Origin: a virus
Reading direction: 5' to 3' (one strand)
DNA length: 64,000 nucleotides
Virus record (IMG/VR): IMGVR_UViG_3300042301_003612
Span: 1 to 64,000 of that record
The translations under genes and the position numbers were made by a program. Within the stretch, counting starts at the first letter, position 1, and the number at the start of each line of letters is the position of its first letter. The notes beneath the pieces were generated by a model. The model was not told where the DNA came from. It ran no database searches and saw nothing but the letters and a program-made list of their open reading frames with translations. Of this stretch, positions 9,402 through 20,760 are shown piece by piece.

Positions 9402-11198
9402 ATGGGGAATAGAATAGATACTCGAGTAGTTTTAGGGTCATTAAGGTACAAGTCGGCACCTGACACAAACCTAATGTTTAATGTACCTTTAGTTCAAACT
9501 AATAAGGAGAATATTGAATTTGATAGGAATATTAATATTGACTTACAACAAGTTTTTGATGATGAAAGACAAAAATCCGATACATTTAGACCTGCGTGCA
9601 AGTTCTCATTATTATTTAACAATTCTTATAGTGGGTCAACTAATTACGTACCATTAGAAAATAATTTATATTATGTTAACGCTGTTGCAGCTGCTAAACT
9701 ACAATGTGGGTATAATCCACAAACTGTTCTTTGGTCAGGGTTTCCACAATATAATGAGTTTGACTTTGTTCGCACAGATTATAATGTCCCAGGATATACT
9801 CAACCACCCAATAATCATATTACTTTTATACCTAAAAGTGCTTCAAGTTATAATTGGAATTTTTTTGTTAGTTATGCTTATGATAATGATTTTACAAAAC
9901 CATTAGAGGCTATTGACCAAAAAAGTGGACAATTATTACAATGGATTTCTGGTGGAGGAATACCATTTATAATTAATAACACAACATTTAATGGACAAAA
10001 TTTAGTATCATTTAGATGTCCGGTAAAACATGGTTTATCTATTGGTGAGCACGTAAAACTTAACTTCAGTTACATTGGAATTGACACATTTCAAGTATAT
10101 TCATTAGGAGACCAAAAATCGGGGAGTGAAGAATACATATTCAATATATATAACGTTGGGTTTACTGGCGCTGTTTTTGTTAATAATAAAAAAGGTTTTT
10201 TTAAAAGAATTATTGATATTGAAAATCCTAATGATACTACCTCACAATATTATGTTAGAAGACATAAATTATTAACTAACTCGCAAGACGCGGTATTAGT
10301 TAACGCAGGATTTGACCAAAATATTTTTGGTAATAAAAAGAAATTTGAAAGTAGTGGATTTACGCCAAATCGAGTTGCTAGGGTTTCAACTAAAGAAGGC
10401 TCGCAATCATATACACTATCTTTTAATAAAGACATAAATATTAATCCTATTAGAGATAATCAAAAACGACCTATAAGTGAGTTATTTTTCACTGTCATTT
10501 GGAAAGGTTATTTTGGATTAATGTTTGGTACTAAAAAAAATCCAAATGACTATTTAGGTCTTAAACAAGGTTATGAATTTAATTTACCGGTTGACCCCGC
10601 AAACAATCAACCTAGTTCTTGGTGGGAGAACCTAAACAGTTTATCCGACACAACATTTCCTGTTGGTTTTTATAACACACCACTTGGTGCTGGTTTAGGG
10701 CCTAATTCAGGGCCAATACCATTTACCTATATTGAATCGTTAAAACAAAATGATATTTTAGATGGGGATTTGTGTGAGTGGAATGAATCGGAACAAAAAG
10801 AAAGAGTTATCTCAAAATTATATCATAAGTACAGATTTAACCCATTTGTATTAAGTGTGACAGAACCACAACAATCACCCTCAAACATGTTTGGGTATTA
10901 TTATCAACCTCATTACCCAATAAAGATTAGGGATTATTCTGATTATATTGAAACGGGTAGTAAACAATTAACTGAGGGTATCCCTGACTATGCGTTTTAT
11001 TCGCAAAAAACCGATTCATTTATTTGGAGAGATATATACCAATATGGTTTTATTAATAATGGTATTGGGGTTAATTACCCATTTATTAATGGTACCCATT
11101 ACCCTTATAATTATAATATTTTTAGAATAATTCCGGAAGGAAGTAATTATGGTATAGAAGGATTAACAACTGACCCTATTATCGATGGATGTGAGTAA
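9402..11198 (+). CDS. Putative baseplate/tail structural protein
   Basis: A 598-residue protein with no motif I recognise. It is rich in Asn, Tyr, Phe and Gly, has short beta-like segments throughout and no signal peptide or membrane helix, which fits a virion component. It begins 1 base after the 1828-residue gene (TAATATGG) and its end overlaps the next gene by 14 bases. It therefore appears translationally coupled in a tail-end operon of about 9 kb. Confidence 0.65.
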   Translation: MGNRIDTRVVLGSLRYKSAPDTNLMFNVPLVQTNKENIEFDRNINIDLQQVFDDERQKSDTFRPACKFSLLFNNSYSGSTNYVPLENNLYYVNAVAAAKLQCGYNPQTVLWSGFPQYNEFDFVRTDYNVPGYTQPPNNHITFIPKSASSYNWNFFVSYAYDNDFTKPLEAIDQKSGQLLQWISGGGIPFIINNTTFNGQNLVSFRCPVKHGLSIGEHVKLNFSYIGIDTFQVYSLGDQKSGSEEYIFNIYNVGFTGAVFVNNKKGFFKRIIDIENPNDTTSQYYVRRHKLLTNSQDAVLVNAGFDQNIFGNKKKFESSGFTPNRVARVSTKEGSQSYTLSFNKDININPIRDNQKRPISELFFTVIWKGYFGLMFGTKKNPNDYLGLKQGYEFNLPVDPANNQPSSWWENLNSLSDTTFPVGFYNTPLGAGLGPNSGPIPFTYIESLKQNDILDGDLCEWNESEQKERVISKLYHKYRFNPFVLSVTEPQQSPSNMFGYYYQPHYPIKIRDYSDYIETGSKQLTEGIPDYAFYSQKTDSFIWRDIYQYGFINNGIGVNYPFINGTHYPYNYNIFRIIPEGSNYGIEGLTTDPIIDGCE

Positions 11199-12000
11199 CA
11201 AATATAAATTTATATTACCGACAACGGATAAATATATTAATTTGCCAATAGAACTTAAATGGGATTTTTATGGTAGAGACGATAGTATTGAAATTTTCCA
11301 AGAAGAAGTTGTTGAAGATATCATAGGAGTTCCTGATGATTTTGAGATTTTAAGATTTGCCCACGATACTTACAGATTTGGAAACTCTTTTGAAGATACT
11401 AAAATAAATTATGAATTTAATTTCTATAACGGTAACCCAAATACTGTTGGAACCTCAACAATTGCGAATTGGGTATGTAGTTATTTACCTGAAGGGTTTT
11501 CAGCGACAGAAGTTTATTATTATGAAAAACCTTTTACCAAATCATTTTTTAAGTTAGATTTTTATGATAGTAATAGTGGTACAAATCAAACTAATTATTT
11601 TACTGTGATTTTACCCGTTCAACAGGGTCTTACTGAAAGTGTTAGTATTTCACCCATAAAACCAAACGTTGATATTAAAATACCTTCACAATTTTTAGAT
11701 TATGTTGGGGACAAAGAAGGATTTTTTTTTTATTGGTTGAGAAAAAAAGAATTTATTGATATTAGTACGTTTTATATGTCCGCAAAATTTTTTGATGCCA
11801 GATTAGGTGTATTTGTTAAAATGATGACAGTACCACAATCCACGTTACCTAATGTCTTTTTATTTAATGGTGAAGATAAGTTTTATTATAAAGTTGTTTT
11901 AAACTCTGTTAATCAAACCTATAGAATTTTTAACATTTCTAACGGACTTAGAGTTGGTGAGGGAACCCCCATAAAATGGTATGAATATGTAAACCCATAA
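11185..12000 (+). CDS. Putative tail-end structural protein
   Basis: A 271-residue protein of unknown family. The ATG lies inside the 3' end of the preceding gene (14-base overlap). The sequence is acidic, aromatic and beta-rich with no hydrophobic helix. It is followed after 1 base by another structural gene, so it belongs to the same coupled group. Assignment as a virion protein is by context. Confidence 0.65.
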   Translation: MDVSNKYKFILPTTDKYINLPIELKWDFYGRDDSIEIFQEEVVEDIIGVPDDFEILRFAHDTYRFGNSFEDTKINYEFNFYNGNPNTVGTSTIANWVCSYLPEGFSATEVYYYEKPFTKSFFKLDFYDSNSGTNQTNYFTVILPVQQGLTESVSISPIKPNVDIKIPSQFLDYVGDKEGFFFYWLRKKEFIDISTFYMSAKFFDARLGVFVKMMTVPQSTLPNVFLFNGEDKFYYKVVLNSVNQTYRIFNISNGLRVGEGTPIKWYEYVNP

Positions 12001-12001
12001 T

Positions 12002-13180
12002 ATGGATAATAGAATTTATTATATAAAAATATCTCCAGAAGTTATTAAAAACGATATCTTCAAGGTTAATATATACTCACCTTATACCGAAGATATTGAG
12101 ATACCCTTTTGTTGTGATATATATACCCAGCAAGTTACAAAATATGTGACAGGACATACATATGTGTATTCATCCATGACTGAAATTTTATCAGGTGGAA
12201 CCAACGGGGATTCAATCTTAACAGGACTTACGGTTCCAATTATGTTAACTGAGAATACGGTTGATTTGGGGTATTATTCAGTTTTTGATGGAATGGTGTT
12301 ACAACAGGAAACTATGACTAATTTTTTGTTTTCTGCGACAACAACATTCCCTAACGTATATTATTTTTATAATACTTCCGATACCGAGTTTAAAAAATAT
12401 TTAGAATTTTCAAATTATTATGTTGATTGGGGTGACGGAACGCCAATACAAACAATAACAACAAACGCGCCAAATTATTACCAACACACTTACTCAACAA
12501 TTGGGGAATTTACTATTATTATGTCAGGAATGAGTCCATGGGGTTCAAATATTGTTAAAAAAACAGTTGAAGTTCCATTTACTAACATTGTAATAACTAA
12601 TCCTAATGGTACCGCTTATTTTACACCTGCGGGTGGTAGTTGGAGTGGGACTATGTTTAATTATGATTACATTTTTAGTGGTGATGCTAGTTGTGACGCA
12701 CAAATAATGGACATTACAAATTTTACCACAGTCCCTTTTATTGTTACAGGGTACACTAAATCTTCTGTTAGCGATTTAGAAGTGTACGGAAATAAATATA
12801 TTTTGTTTGGTGGAAAATATAATATAGGTGTTCAAATAACTGGCACATCGGGAAACATTGGAACATATTGGGGACCACACCTAACAGAACCATACACTGC
12901 ATATACAATTAATGGAATGAATTACTATGATTATAGTGATGGTACTACAGTATTTGCGGTTGAGTCTTCGGGATTAACTCAAGATATGTTAATTTGTTCT
13001 GCAATTACAAAAAATGAGGTATTGATAAATGTAATTGATGAGGCTGAAGTTCAAAGTAATGTTTTTGTTGAACGAGGTAAACTATCTGGTTTGGAACGAA
13101 TTGAAAGATTGGGGGAAATTGATAATATAGGTGACCTTGAAAAATACGGATATGAATTTTTTAATATAATAAAAATATAA
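12002..13180 (+). CDS. Putative tail-end protein with PKD-like domain
   Basis: A 392-residue protein. Residues about 138-180 contain VDWGDGTP, then HTYSTIGEFTIIMSG, the signature of a PKD (Ig-like) domain, commonly used for surface binding or as a spacer in adhesins. The remainder is Thr/Tyr/Asn-rich beta sequence. The C-terminus (RGKLSGLERIERLGEIDNI) is more polar and may be an attachment helix. It is the last gene of the run begun at 3914; an 85-base gap with a new promoter motif follows. The PKD call is well supported, the precise place in the virion is not. Confidence 0.7.
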   Translation: MDNRIYYIKISPEVIKNDIFKVNIYSPYTEDIEIPFCCDIYTQQVTKYVTGHTYVYSSMTEILSGGTNGDSILTGLTVPIMLTENTVDLGYYSVFDGMVLQQETMTNFLFSATTTFPNVYYFYNTSDTEFKKYLEFSNYYVDWGDGTPIQTITTNAPNYYQHTYSTIGEFTIIMSGMSPWGSNIVKKTVEVPFTNIVITNPNGTAYFTPAGGSWSGTMFNYDYIFSGDASCDAQIMDITNFTTVPFIVTGYTKSSVSDLEVYGNKYILFGGKYNIGVQITGTSGNIGTYWGPHLTEPYTAYTINGMNYYDYSDGTTVFAVESSGLTQDMLICSAITKNEVLINVIDEAEVQSNVFVERGKLSGLERIERLGEIDNIGDLEKYGYEFFNIIKI

Positions 13181-13186
13181 TATGGA

Positions 13187-13194
13187 TATTTATT
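13187..13194 (+). promoter_or_regulatory. Putative late promoter motif
   Basis: GATATTTATT just after the preceding stop and 71 bases before the next ATG, giving a longer leader than at most other copies. Confidence 0.4.
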
Positions 13195-13265
13195 GTTATA
13201 AAAATTTGTGGTAAATGTGGGATAGAAAAAGAAAAAAATAATAAAATATTAATAAATAATTAAAA

Positions 13266-14174
13266 ATGGCAACAGGAACGTACGGTACAATTAGACCAGC
13301 GGATGTCTCTCCCGAAGATGTGGAAATCATCTTAAATTACACACCATCAAGGGATGAAACAGATAATTTTATCTTAACTAAGTTAAATGCGACATCAATC
13401 TTAAGACCATACTTTAATAACAATGATACTGGTGGTAACCCTAATATTGAAATATTGGGTGGTTTATATAATTTAAGGTTACCTTCAGACCAATTTAATA
13501 AAATTGGTATCTATACCTTAATGGTTAGACCGGCCCAAATAAGAACAAGAATACTTGATTGTGGTGTTCTATCGGCATTACCAAATGTTAAAGGGTTAGT
13601 TATTGATTTAAATGACGTGCCAACTCAGTTTAGAAATAAATTTGTTAATCAAGGATTGGTTGGTTTTAGAATTGAATATTTAAATTCTGACGGAACTAAA
13701 GTACCTAATTTTTTTAGATTAATAACTTCATCATTTTTTTGTGAACCAGTTGTTCAAAACTTAACTAATACTTCTCAAAAAGCTATTAGATATAGGTATA
13801 CTGATAATAATACAAATTTAATTTTTTGTACTGTTTCACCATCATCATCACCTACTAATAAGCCAAATGCAACACCGTATATTGGGCAACCTGACCAAGA
13901 TATCATTATTACAAATACTTTCTTTAATCCAATAACATTGGATATTGAAATTGCTGAACACGATTTCTCAACATTGGCAATTGCATTGTTTGGTAATCAA
14001 ACTAAGTCTATGGATGATGGTATCTACACATTATACGATACTCAAAATAACATATACAGACAATACAATTTATATGAAATTAGAGACCAATTTAATGAAT
14101 TACTTTATGAGGTTAGACAAGATAGGGGAAATAATATTGACTTCAGTAAAAACTTTACAAATATAACGCAATAA
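13266..14174 (+). CDS. Putative baseplate/tail structural protein
   Basis: A 302-residue protein of no family I recognise. The N-terminus (GTIRPADVSPEDVEIILNY) is followed by a beta-rich domain, a Ser/Thr/Pro patch near 196-205 and a C-terminal alpha region ending DNTQ-like polar sequence. It heads a second structural run: its stop overlaps the next ATG by 1 base (TAATG). Its size and position suggest a connector protein between baseplate and fibres, but this is inferred. Confidence 0.65.
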   Translation: MATGTYGTIRPADVSPEDVEIILNYTPSRDETDNFILTKLNATSILRPYFNNNDTGGNPNIEILGGLYNLRLPSDQFNKIGIYTLMVRPAQIRTRILDCGVLSALPNVKGLVIDLNDVPTQFRNKFVNQGLVGFRIEYLNSDGTKVPNFFRLITSSFFCEPVVQNLTNTSQKAIRYRYTDNNTNLIFCTVSPSSSPTNKPNATPYIGQPDQDIIITNTFFNPITLDIEIAEHDFSTLAIALFGNQTKSMDDGIYTLYDTQNNIYRQYNLYEIRDQFNELLYEVRQDRGNNIDFSKNFTNITQ

Positions 14175-17100
14175 TGGCCGTTACAAAATATACTTGCCCA
14201 CCTCAGTCCGCTTCAGGAGCTGGTACCTTTTCCGATAATTTAGTTGGATTCCAATTAGTTACTGGTGGAGGTTTAACGCAAGGAAATTTTGAATTTGTTA
14301 GTTCTATTAATGAAAAAACAAATAGAACCTTTAATACGGGTAATTTCTCAGACCCTATCAGTTTAGATAGTATGGGTGTTAGTGGTGTGGTACAATCTAA
14401 ATCTATTTTTGAAAATAACTTTAAGGTTTATCCTAATTTTGACATGAGTCAAATTACCAACTTCACATTATATGGGTCGATGGTTAAACGTATTTCAGTT
14501 TCGGTTGAAACCATTATTAGTAAGTTCCCTGCGGCATTAGAGTCGACATTCATGGGGACTAACTATGTGACAGGTGCAACCGCAACTAACATTTTATTTA
14601 ATTCGGTTTACGATGAGACCGTTTTTGATTTGGACGTTTCAAAATTAAGAAATCCATTTGATATTGACTTTTCGGTTAACTCAACAAGAAATTTAGAATT
14701 AAAAGAAATTAGTGTATCTCCATTAAGAGATATGACAATCCAATATGCTAAGTATTCCTTATACGTCAATGGGGTTGGATATGATGTTAAATCTTTAACA
14801 CCAACAACCAATACTTCTAGTGGAATATTACAAATATCCGTTAGTGGAAACCCTTTTTCAGGGCAAAGTATTGTATATTATAGTTTTGTTATTCGGCCTA
14901 ACGACTATGAGGTTACTAAAATATTTAATGAAGATTTAGATGAAGTTGAAAATTTCTTATTAAATAGAAGTGTAACACCAATTTATACCGCAACATTCCA
15001 AGTACCAAGAGAATCTGAAGATGGTACATATTACACCTCAAATCAACCAATTACATGGCCATTGTATGGTGAGTGGAATATTGATATTATAACCAAATCA
15101 TTTGAAAATTATTTAATACAATTAAATGAAGTTAGTGAGTATTTTGACATTTATACAACAAATTTAGTCTCAAGATTTTTAATTACAGGTTCATTTAAAG
15201 AATTTGACACCGTAACTCAAAAAATGGAAAAAGTTCTACAGATTTATGGTAGAAGTTTTGATGAAACTAAAAAATTCATAGACGCTTTAGCATTTATGAC
15301 TTCGGTTAATTATAATGTTGGTAATGATATACCGTCACAATTATTAAAAAATTTAGCACAAACATTAGGTTGGGGAATTAACATTTCACCAATAACCGAG
15401 GATGATTTTTTAGGTTCTGTGTTTGGTCAAAAAAATAAAGACAATTCACAATTTACAGGAACGTCACAAAAACAAACTCCCGATGAATTAAATTATCAGT
15501 ATTACAGAAATTTAGTATTAAATTCCGCTTACTTATTTAAATCTAAAGGAACAAGAAAATCAATTGAAGTTTTAATGAGATTGGTTGGTGCTCCTGAAGC
15601 CTTAGTTGAATTTAATGAATATGTTTATGTTGCTGACCAAAAAATTAATTTAGAACAGTTTGATACACAATTCTATAATATTTCTGGAGGGACATACATT
15701 CAAGAATTACCGACTTACGAACAAGGTAATACATTTAACATTATGGGAGTTACCTATACAGGTTTTACTACTCAAACAACAATTCAGGATGTTAATATTA
15801 ACCGAGGGGAATACCCTATGGATTTTTATGGATATCCACAAGCACCTATCGACACTGAAAATTACTTTTTTCAGATAGGTAGCGGTTGGTTTGAACAAAC
15901 ACCAAAACACAGAGCTCCTGAACAAGTTGATTTAAATAATAGTGTATTCACAGGTTCTAACCCTAATTATCAAACAACTTTAATACCTTATTCATACGGT
16001 CAAGAATATCTTAATAGATTTAGGGACTTCCCATTTATGACATTAGGTTATAATTTGAGCGCAGTTCCTGATAATAATAAAAGTTGGACTGATAATGAAG
16101 TTGGAATAAGAAGTAATTTAGATGGAGGGATTAATGCTCGTTATTTTGTCGATGATGAAAGATTAGTATTAAATGTTAAAAATGTTGATTTATTTTTAAA
16201 TCCTGCTCAAGGTATCGTATATGACGTATGGTACATGTCTAGACAATATAATTACCCAATCCCAAATCAAGGTTTAAATTATGTGGCACCAACTTATTGT
16301 AACCCACACCCAAATATCGAGTATCCACAAAGAGGTGGTGTGGATTGGACTGAAATCAACCCACAACCAAAAAGAAAAACATTCTTTGAGTTTGCTCAAA
16401 CATTTTGGCAAAATACTATTAATGTTAGAAACAGACAATATGCTACAGATGGTAAAACAAGTGGTTATCCAACTTTATCTTCTATTTTTTGGAAGTATTT
16501 AGAGTCTCAAAAGACAATAAATATACCTAACGATAATTTCACATATCAAACAATGATTGACTACGTGAATGGTATGGGGGATTATTGGATTAGACTTGTT
16601 GAACAAATGATTCCTGCAACAACTATTTGGAACACTGGTGTTAAGTATGAAAATTCAATATTTCATAGGCAAAAATTTGTTTGGAGAAGACAAGAGTGTT
16701 GTAAATTTATACCAGTACCATGTAAACCATGTTCATTAACCTCAAACATATATCGATATGATTGTAATATACAATCAGTTGAATGTGGTGTGTATCCTTG
16801 GTATGGAAGTTCTACTATTAATAGTTTTAATGCGGTTTTAGGTCAAGCGCTTAATAACTATCTTACTGCTAATGGTTATACCTTAAATGACTGTTTATTA
16901 AATACTTTAACAACTAATTGGTTTGTAGAAATAAAAATTAATGACTCAACTGTTATTCAATACCCATTTTTTGATGGAATTGGTTATACCAATATAAGTT
17001 TAAGCTCGCCACAACCAAATGATTGGGATTCCGCATTATTAATAGCATTAAATGATTTAACAATTTACGGATATGACTATTATTTAACAACTACCGATAC

Positions 17101-17194
17101 TATAGTTATTTATAATTCAATTTGCTCCACTTCAGCCTTTGGTGATAACTTCAAACTAAATGTCGGAATAAACTTTAATATTTTATGTAATTAA
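14174..17194 (+). CDS. Large tail-end protein, possible gpI-like region
   Basis: A 1006-residue protein. Residues about 440-490 (YYRNLVLNSAYLFKSKGTRK, then SIEVLMRLVGAP) match the pattern of P2 gpI-type tail proteins, in which a Lys-Gly-Thr turn precedes a helix that contacts the baseplate. The N-terminal third is beta-rich. The C-terminal part is Cys-rich (QECCKFIPVPCKPC, CNIQSVEC) and may be metal- or disulfide-stabilised. It overlaps both neighbours by 1 base (TAATG), so the three genes are coupled. It probably links the baseplate to the SprB-repeat fibre encoded next. Confidence 0.65.
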   Translation: MAVTKYTCPPQSASGAGTFSDNLVGFQLVTGGGLTQGNFEFVSSINEKTNRTFNTGNFSDPISLDSMGVSGVVQSKSIFENNFKVYPNFDMSQITNFTLYGSMVKRISVSVETIISKFPAALESTFMGTNYVTGATATNILFNSVYDETVFDLDVSKLRNPFDIDFSVNSTRNLELKEISVSPLRDMTIQYAKYSLYVNGVGYDVKSLTPTTNTSSGILQISVSGNPFSGQSIVYYSFVIRPNDYEVTKIFNEDLDEVENFLLNRSVTPIYTATFQVPRESEDGTYYTSNQPITWPLYGEWNIDIITKSFENYLIQLNEVSEYFDIYTTNLVSRFLITGSFKEFDTVTQKMEKVLQIYGRSFDETKKFIDALAFMTSVNYNVGNDIPSQLLKNLAQTLGWGINISPITEDDFLGSVFGQKNKDNSQFTGTSQKQTPDELNYQYYRNLVLNSAYLFKSKGTRKSIEVLMRLVGAPEALVEFNEYVYVADQKINLEQFDTQFYNISGGTYIQELPTYEQGNTFNIMGVTYTGFTTQTTIQDVNINRGEYPMDFYGYPQAPIDTENYFFQIGSGWFEQTPKHRAPEQVDLNNSVFTGSNPNYQTTLIPYSYGQEYLNRFRDFPFMTLGYNLSAVPDNNKSWTDNEVGIRSNLDGGINARYFVDDERLVLNVKNVDLFLNPAQGIVYDVWYMSRQYNYPIPNQGLNYVAPTYCNPHPNIEYPQRGGVDWTEINPQPKRKTFFEFAQTFWQNTINVRNRQYATDGKTSGYPTLSSIFWKYLESQKTINIPNDNFTYQTMIDYVNGMGDYWIRLVEQMIPATTIWNTGVKYENSIFHRQKFVWRRQECCKFIPVPCKPCSLTSNIYRYDCNIQSVECGVYPWYGSSTINSFNAVLGQALNNYLTANGYTLNDCLLNTLTTNWFVEIKINDSTVIQYPFFDGIGYTNISLSSPQPNDWDSALLIALNDLTIYGYDYYLTTTDTIVIYNSICSTSAFGDNFKLNVGINFNILCN

Positions 17195-20100
17195 TGTCTT
17201 GTACTTTATTATATACCTCAACTATAACTGGTGATTGTTCAAATACTAATGTTGGAGGATTCACTATAGATATTAATGGTAGTGCTCCTGATTATTCAAT
17301 TCAGTGGATTAACCCATCTTCTTTAGGAACTATAGCGTTAGGTGCTGGTGTTATACAATATGAGGTTACATCATTATCTGCGGGGACTTACACATTTAAT
17401 ATTATTGATTCATGTATACCAACATTAACGATTGTCCCCGTAAATGTATATATATCAAGTGGAACGTGTGTAAGTATTGATTCTCATACTAATGCTACTT
17501 GTGGCCAAAATAACGGTAGTCTTACCGCATCAACCCAAAATCTTTATGGTATAAGTCAATTCTACCTTTACGATACAATTAATGGTTATATTACTTCGGC
17601 GTCATCAGTGACAAATACTTTTGCATTTGATAATATGTTAAGTCCTGGAATTTATTATGTTATAGGTGATGATGGTGGTGGATGTTCCGGTAAGTCAGAA
17701 ACATGTATTGTTCAAAGTGCGGAAACATTTGACTACGGATTTTATGTTGTTAATGATGCGGGGTGTGCGGTAAATTCGGGTAAAATATTTATTACAGGAT
17801 TAACAGGCACGCCACCATACACTTATTTATGGTCAAACGGAGGAACAAACTCATCAATTAGCGGTTTAAGTGCCTCGACTTACGGTGTTATTGTTACTGA
17901 TGGTAATGGATGTACTATTTCTAAATCGGTAACGGTATTACAAGTGCCATTAGTTGGTTTAGGAGCGTTTACCTCAATTAGTCCAACTTGTTTTGCGTCT
18001 AACGGAGAAATTACGGTTACGGTAACAGGTGGAACCGCGCCATATTATTTTTCAGGTTCAAATGGGACTGTTTATATTACATTTGACCAAACTTACACTT
18101 TTACAAATTTAGCTTCAGGTGTTTTTACAGTACAAGTGACGGATGCTGGTTTATGTAATTTTGTTGCAAGTACAACATTATTACCTCCAGGAGGATTTAG
18201 TATTGTTGGTATTGGTGTTAATAATTCAAACTGTAACAATAACGGGGGGTCTTTAAACCCAATTCAATTATTTGGTGGTAGTGGTAATTACACCTATGAC
18301 TTACAATATCCTGATGGACATCATGATATTGTAAGTACAACAAATCAAAATTGGCAATTTACGGGACTTTCAGGAGGTACTTATAATTTAACAATTAATG
18401 ATGGTGTCTGTACCTTTACCAGTGCTTATACTATCAATAATACTGTTCAATTTAATTTAACAACAACAAGTACAGGAACAACTTGTGGTTTTACTAATGG
18501 AGCTATTAATTTAGAAATTTCAGGTAGTACAGGGCCTTATACTTACTCAATAAATGGGTTAAGTTTGGTTTCGCCTTTAAGTGCTTATACATTTAGTAAT
18601 CTGGCCTCAGGAACATATACGGCTAGTGTTACAGACTTTAGTGGGTGTCAACAAACTAATTCTGTATTAGTTGCCCCATCCGCAAATCCTAATTTTATAT
18701 TAAATGCGACAAATACAGTAAATGGTTCTGATGGTACTATCACCGCATACATAACTAATGGTTTACCACCATTTACTTTAAATTGGAGTAGTAACGTAAA
18801 TGGACAAACAGGGGATACGATTAATAGTTTATCAGCTGGCACGTATTCACTTACAGTTATAGATTTTAATGGGTGTTCTACAATATCAAGTGTTATTATT
18901 ACGGGTACAAATAGTGTGGCATCCTATCAGACATATACAATATGTGATACTGATTTTATCAATTCACCAAATGCAATTAAAACGGGGCCTAAACAAATGT
19001 TAAATGAAGGTTTTTATGATTTAACATTTAATGATATAAATTGTGTGTTAAATGAAGCAATTTTTGAGGCGATTGTGAGTGTTAGTGGTGATGTTTTAAC
19101 TCAACAATTTTATGCTGGTACAACATTAAACGAATATCCTGCAGATAATCAATTTTATGACACAATTACGGGGTTATTATTACAATTTGATGGTATTGCA
19201 AGTGTGGATATTAATCCTCTAAGAAACACTATTCAAATTTTAACTGATTGTGACTCGTTAGTTTCTTTATCGGATGCTCAAGTTATTATTAACATGAAAA
19301 TATATTATGATATCTCGTGCGTTAGTTGTCCTAGTCCAACACCAACACCGACACAAACACCAACGCCAACTAACACTCCTACACCAACAGTCACACTTGG
19401 GTTAAGTCCAACACCAACAAATACCTCAACTCCAGCAAATACGCCAACACCTACACCAACAAAAACACCAACTCCAACACCTTTACCGATAATACCAATA
19501 TGTTCTGTGATAATTAATGGTAGTACTAACGTATCCGCCTATTTTCCATCATCAAATACTAACGTATCTTTAGGTTTTTCAGTAAGTGCACTTGATATTG
19601 CACATACAACAACTAAACTATGGTTGGATACTGGATTGATAATTAAAGAATATAACATAACATTAAACCCTTGGTCAAAAACGTTCAACAGAAACATCGC
19701 ATACCCTTCAGGTGTTTCTTTAGGGGCTGGTTTAGGTGCCATTAGCAGCTCTCAGTTAATCTCAACAAACACTTCAGTATCTCCTAATCAAATAATTACT
19801 TTAGATATTACCACAAGTACCGCAGTTTCAACTGTGATTGGAACACTACTGCCTGGTAGGGAGGTTTCGGGTGATATTTTATTAACAACAACAAATAAAA
19901 TATTAGTTACTAATTCAACTACCTCAGGTCCATATCTTACATATCTAACCCAATATAGTTATCCGTCAGGTACTTTTGAAGTTGAGGTCGATATTACGTC
20001 AACCACACCCCAACCGTATGGTATATTTATCGATAGTGGTAATATATATGTTTGTAACAATGGTGGTCAAATATATAAGGTTAATGTTAACTTTCCATAT

Positions 20101-20481
20101 ACACAAACATTATTTAATAACTCAGGGTTATATGTTGAAGGAGCATCTCAAGTACCAAGTTGTTGTAATACTAACCTAAACTTACCTATAACATACTATA
20201 CTTGGTTTACTAATCTTGATACCTACACATCATCTGATATTACTCCCTGTATAGCCACTGGTTGTGGGGCAAATTTATACACAGCAACATCGACAATAGC
20301 TCCTGGAATTGTAATATATCAGGATAATGCTTTAACAATACCATTTGTTGGTACTAATTATGGTGTTTCAGGTGGTGGATGGGGTAGATTGTTTTTATCA
20401 GATGATTGCCCAATAATTGGATTGAGAAATATTGCACAAGTAAATGGTTCAGGACAAGTTCTAAGTAATTATACATGTTAA
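17194..20481 (+). CDS. Tail fibre/adhesin with about seven SprB-like repeats, Pro/Thr linker and beta-propeller-like end
   Basis: A 1095-residue protein. Residues about 5-585 hold roughly seven diverged SprB-type repeats of about 80 residues; the third is clearest ([33 protein letters not shown]). SprB is the gliding-motility adhesin of Flavobacterium, so the fibre uses the same building block as its likely host's surface. A distinct domain follows (about 590-705). Residues about 710-765 are a Pro/Thr linker ([16 protein letters not shown]). The C-terminal 330 residues show repeated strands such as [15 protein letters not shown] and [14 protein letters not shown], which look propeller-like. 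It is coupled to the preceding tail gene. A receptor-binding role is likely but inferred. Confidence 0.8.
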   Translation: MSCTLLYTSTITGDCSNTNVGGFTIDINGSAPDYSIQWINPSSLGTIALGAGVIQYEVTSLSAGTYTFNIIDSCIPTLTIVPVNVYISSGTCVSIDSHTNATCGQNNGSLTASTQNLYGISQFYLYDTINGYITSASSVTNTFAFDNMLSPGIYYVIGDDGGGCSGKSETCIVQSAETFDYGFYVVNDAGCAVNSGKIFITGLTGTPPYTYLWSNGGTNSSISGLSASTYGVIVTDGNGCTISKSVTVLQVPLVGLGAFTSISPTCFASNGEITVTVTGGTAPYYFSGSNGTVYITFDQTYTFTNLASGVFTVQVTDAGLCNFVASTTLLPPGGFSIVGIGVNNSNCNNNGGSLNPIQLFGGSGNYTYDLQYPDGHHDIVSTTNQNWQFTGLSGGTYNLTINDGVCTFTSAYTINNTVQFNLTTTSTGTTCGFTNGAINLEISGSTGPYTYSINGLSLVSPLSAYTFSNLASGTYTASVTDFSGCQQTNSVLVAPSANPNFILNATNTVNGSDGTITAYITNGLPPFTLNWSSNVNGQTGDTINSLSAGTYSLTVIDFNGCSTISSVIITGTNSVASYQTYTICDTDFINSPNAIKTGPKQMLNEGFYDLTFNDINCVLNEAIFEAIVSVSGDVLTQQFYAGTTLNEYPADNQFYDTITGLLLQFDGIASVDINPLRNTIQILTDCDSLVSLSDAQVIINMKIYYDISCVSCPSPTPTPTQTPTPTNTPTPTVTLGLSPTPTNTSTPANTPTPTPTKTPTPTPLPIIPICSVIINGSTNVSAYFPSSNTNVSLGFSVSALDIAHTTTKLWLDTGLIIKEYNITLNPWSKTFNRNIAYPSGVSLGAGLGAISSSQLISTNTSVSPNQIITLDITTSTAVSTVIGTLLPGREVSGDILLTTTNKILVTNSTTSGPYLTYLTQYSYPSGTFEVEVDITSTTPQPYGIFIDSGNIYVCNNGGQIYKVNVNFPYTQTLFNNSGLYVEGASQVPSCCNTNLNLPITYYTWFTNLDTYTSSDITPCIATGCGANLYTATSTIAPGIVIYQDNALTIPFVGTNYGVSGGGWGRLFLSDDCPIIGLRNIAQVNGSGQVLSNYTC

Positions 20482-20512
20482 TATATGACAAACTCAATTA
20501 GTTTACTGGTAA

Positions 20513-20689
20513 TTAATCAATTGGGTCTTTTTTACCTAAACCACCATAAAGTCTCATAAGTTTTAGGGATTCATGATAGTTTTTTTCTAATCTGTCTAGT
20601 TCTTTTTCAGGGACACCTTTTTCACAGGCAACCTCATACGCATCTTTAGATTCAGAAACCAATTTTGATATTGTTTTTAGTAGTTTCAT
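20513..20689 (-). CDS. Small minus-strand protein with N-terminal amphipathic tag
   Basis: A 58-residue basic/acidic helical protein starting MKLLKTISKLVSESKDAYEV. The N-terminus resembles the short amphipathic helix shared by several proteins in the window and reminiscent of capsid-targeting peptides. TATTTATA lies 4 bases before its ATG, which is strong support for a real gene despite its size. It is convergent with the SprB-repeat fibre and divergent from the glycosyltransferase. Function unknown. Confidence 0.65.
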   Translation of the reverse strand: MKLLKTISKLVSESKDAYEVACEKGVPEKELDRLEKNYHESLKLMRLYGGLGKKDPID

Positions 20690-20693
20690 ATAG

Positions 20694-20701
20694 TATAAAT
20701 A
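20694..20701 (-). promoter_or_regulatory. Putative late promoter motif, minus strand
   Basis: Read on the minus strand, GATATTTATACTATATG joins the motif to the ATG of the 58-residue gene with a 4-base gap. Confidence 0.5.
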
Positions 20702-20740
20702 TCTACCAAAACACCATTTATTAAGATGGATGATTAATTA

Positions 20741-20748
20741 TATTTATT
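20741..20748 (+). promoter_or_regulatory. Putative late promoter motif
   Basis: TATTTATT, 12 bases before the glycosyltransferase ATG; suggests expression together with the fibre genes. Confidence 0.45.
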
Positions 20749-20760
20749 TTAAAACATAAA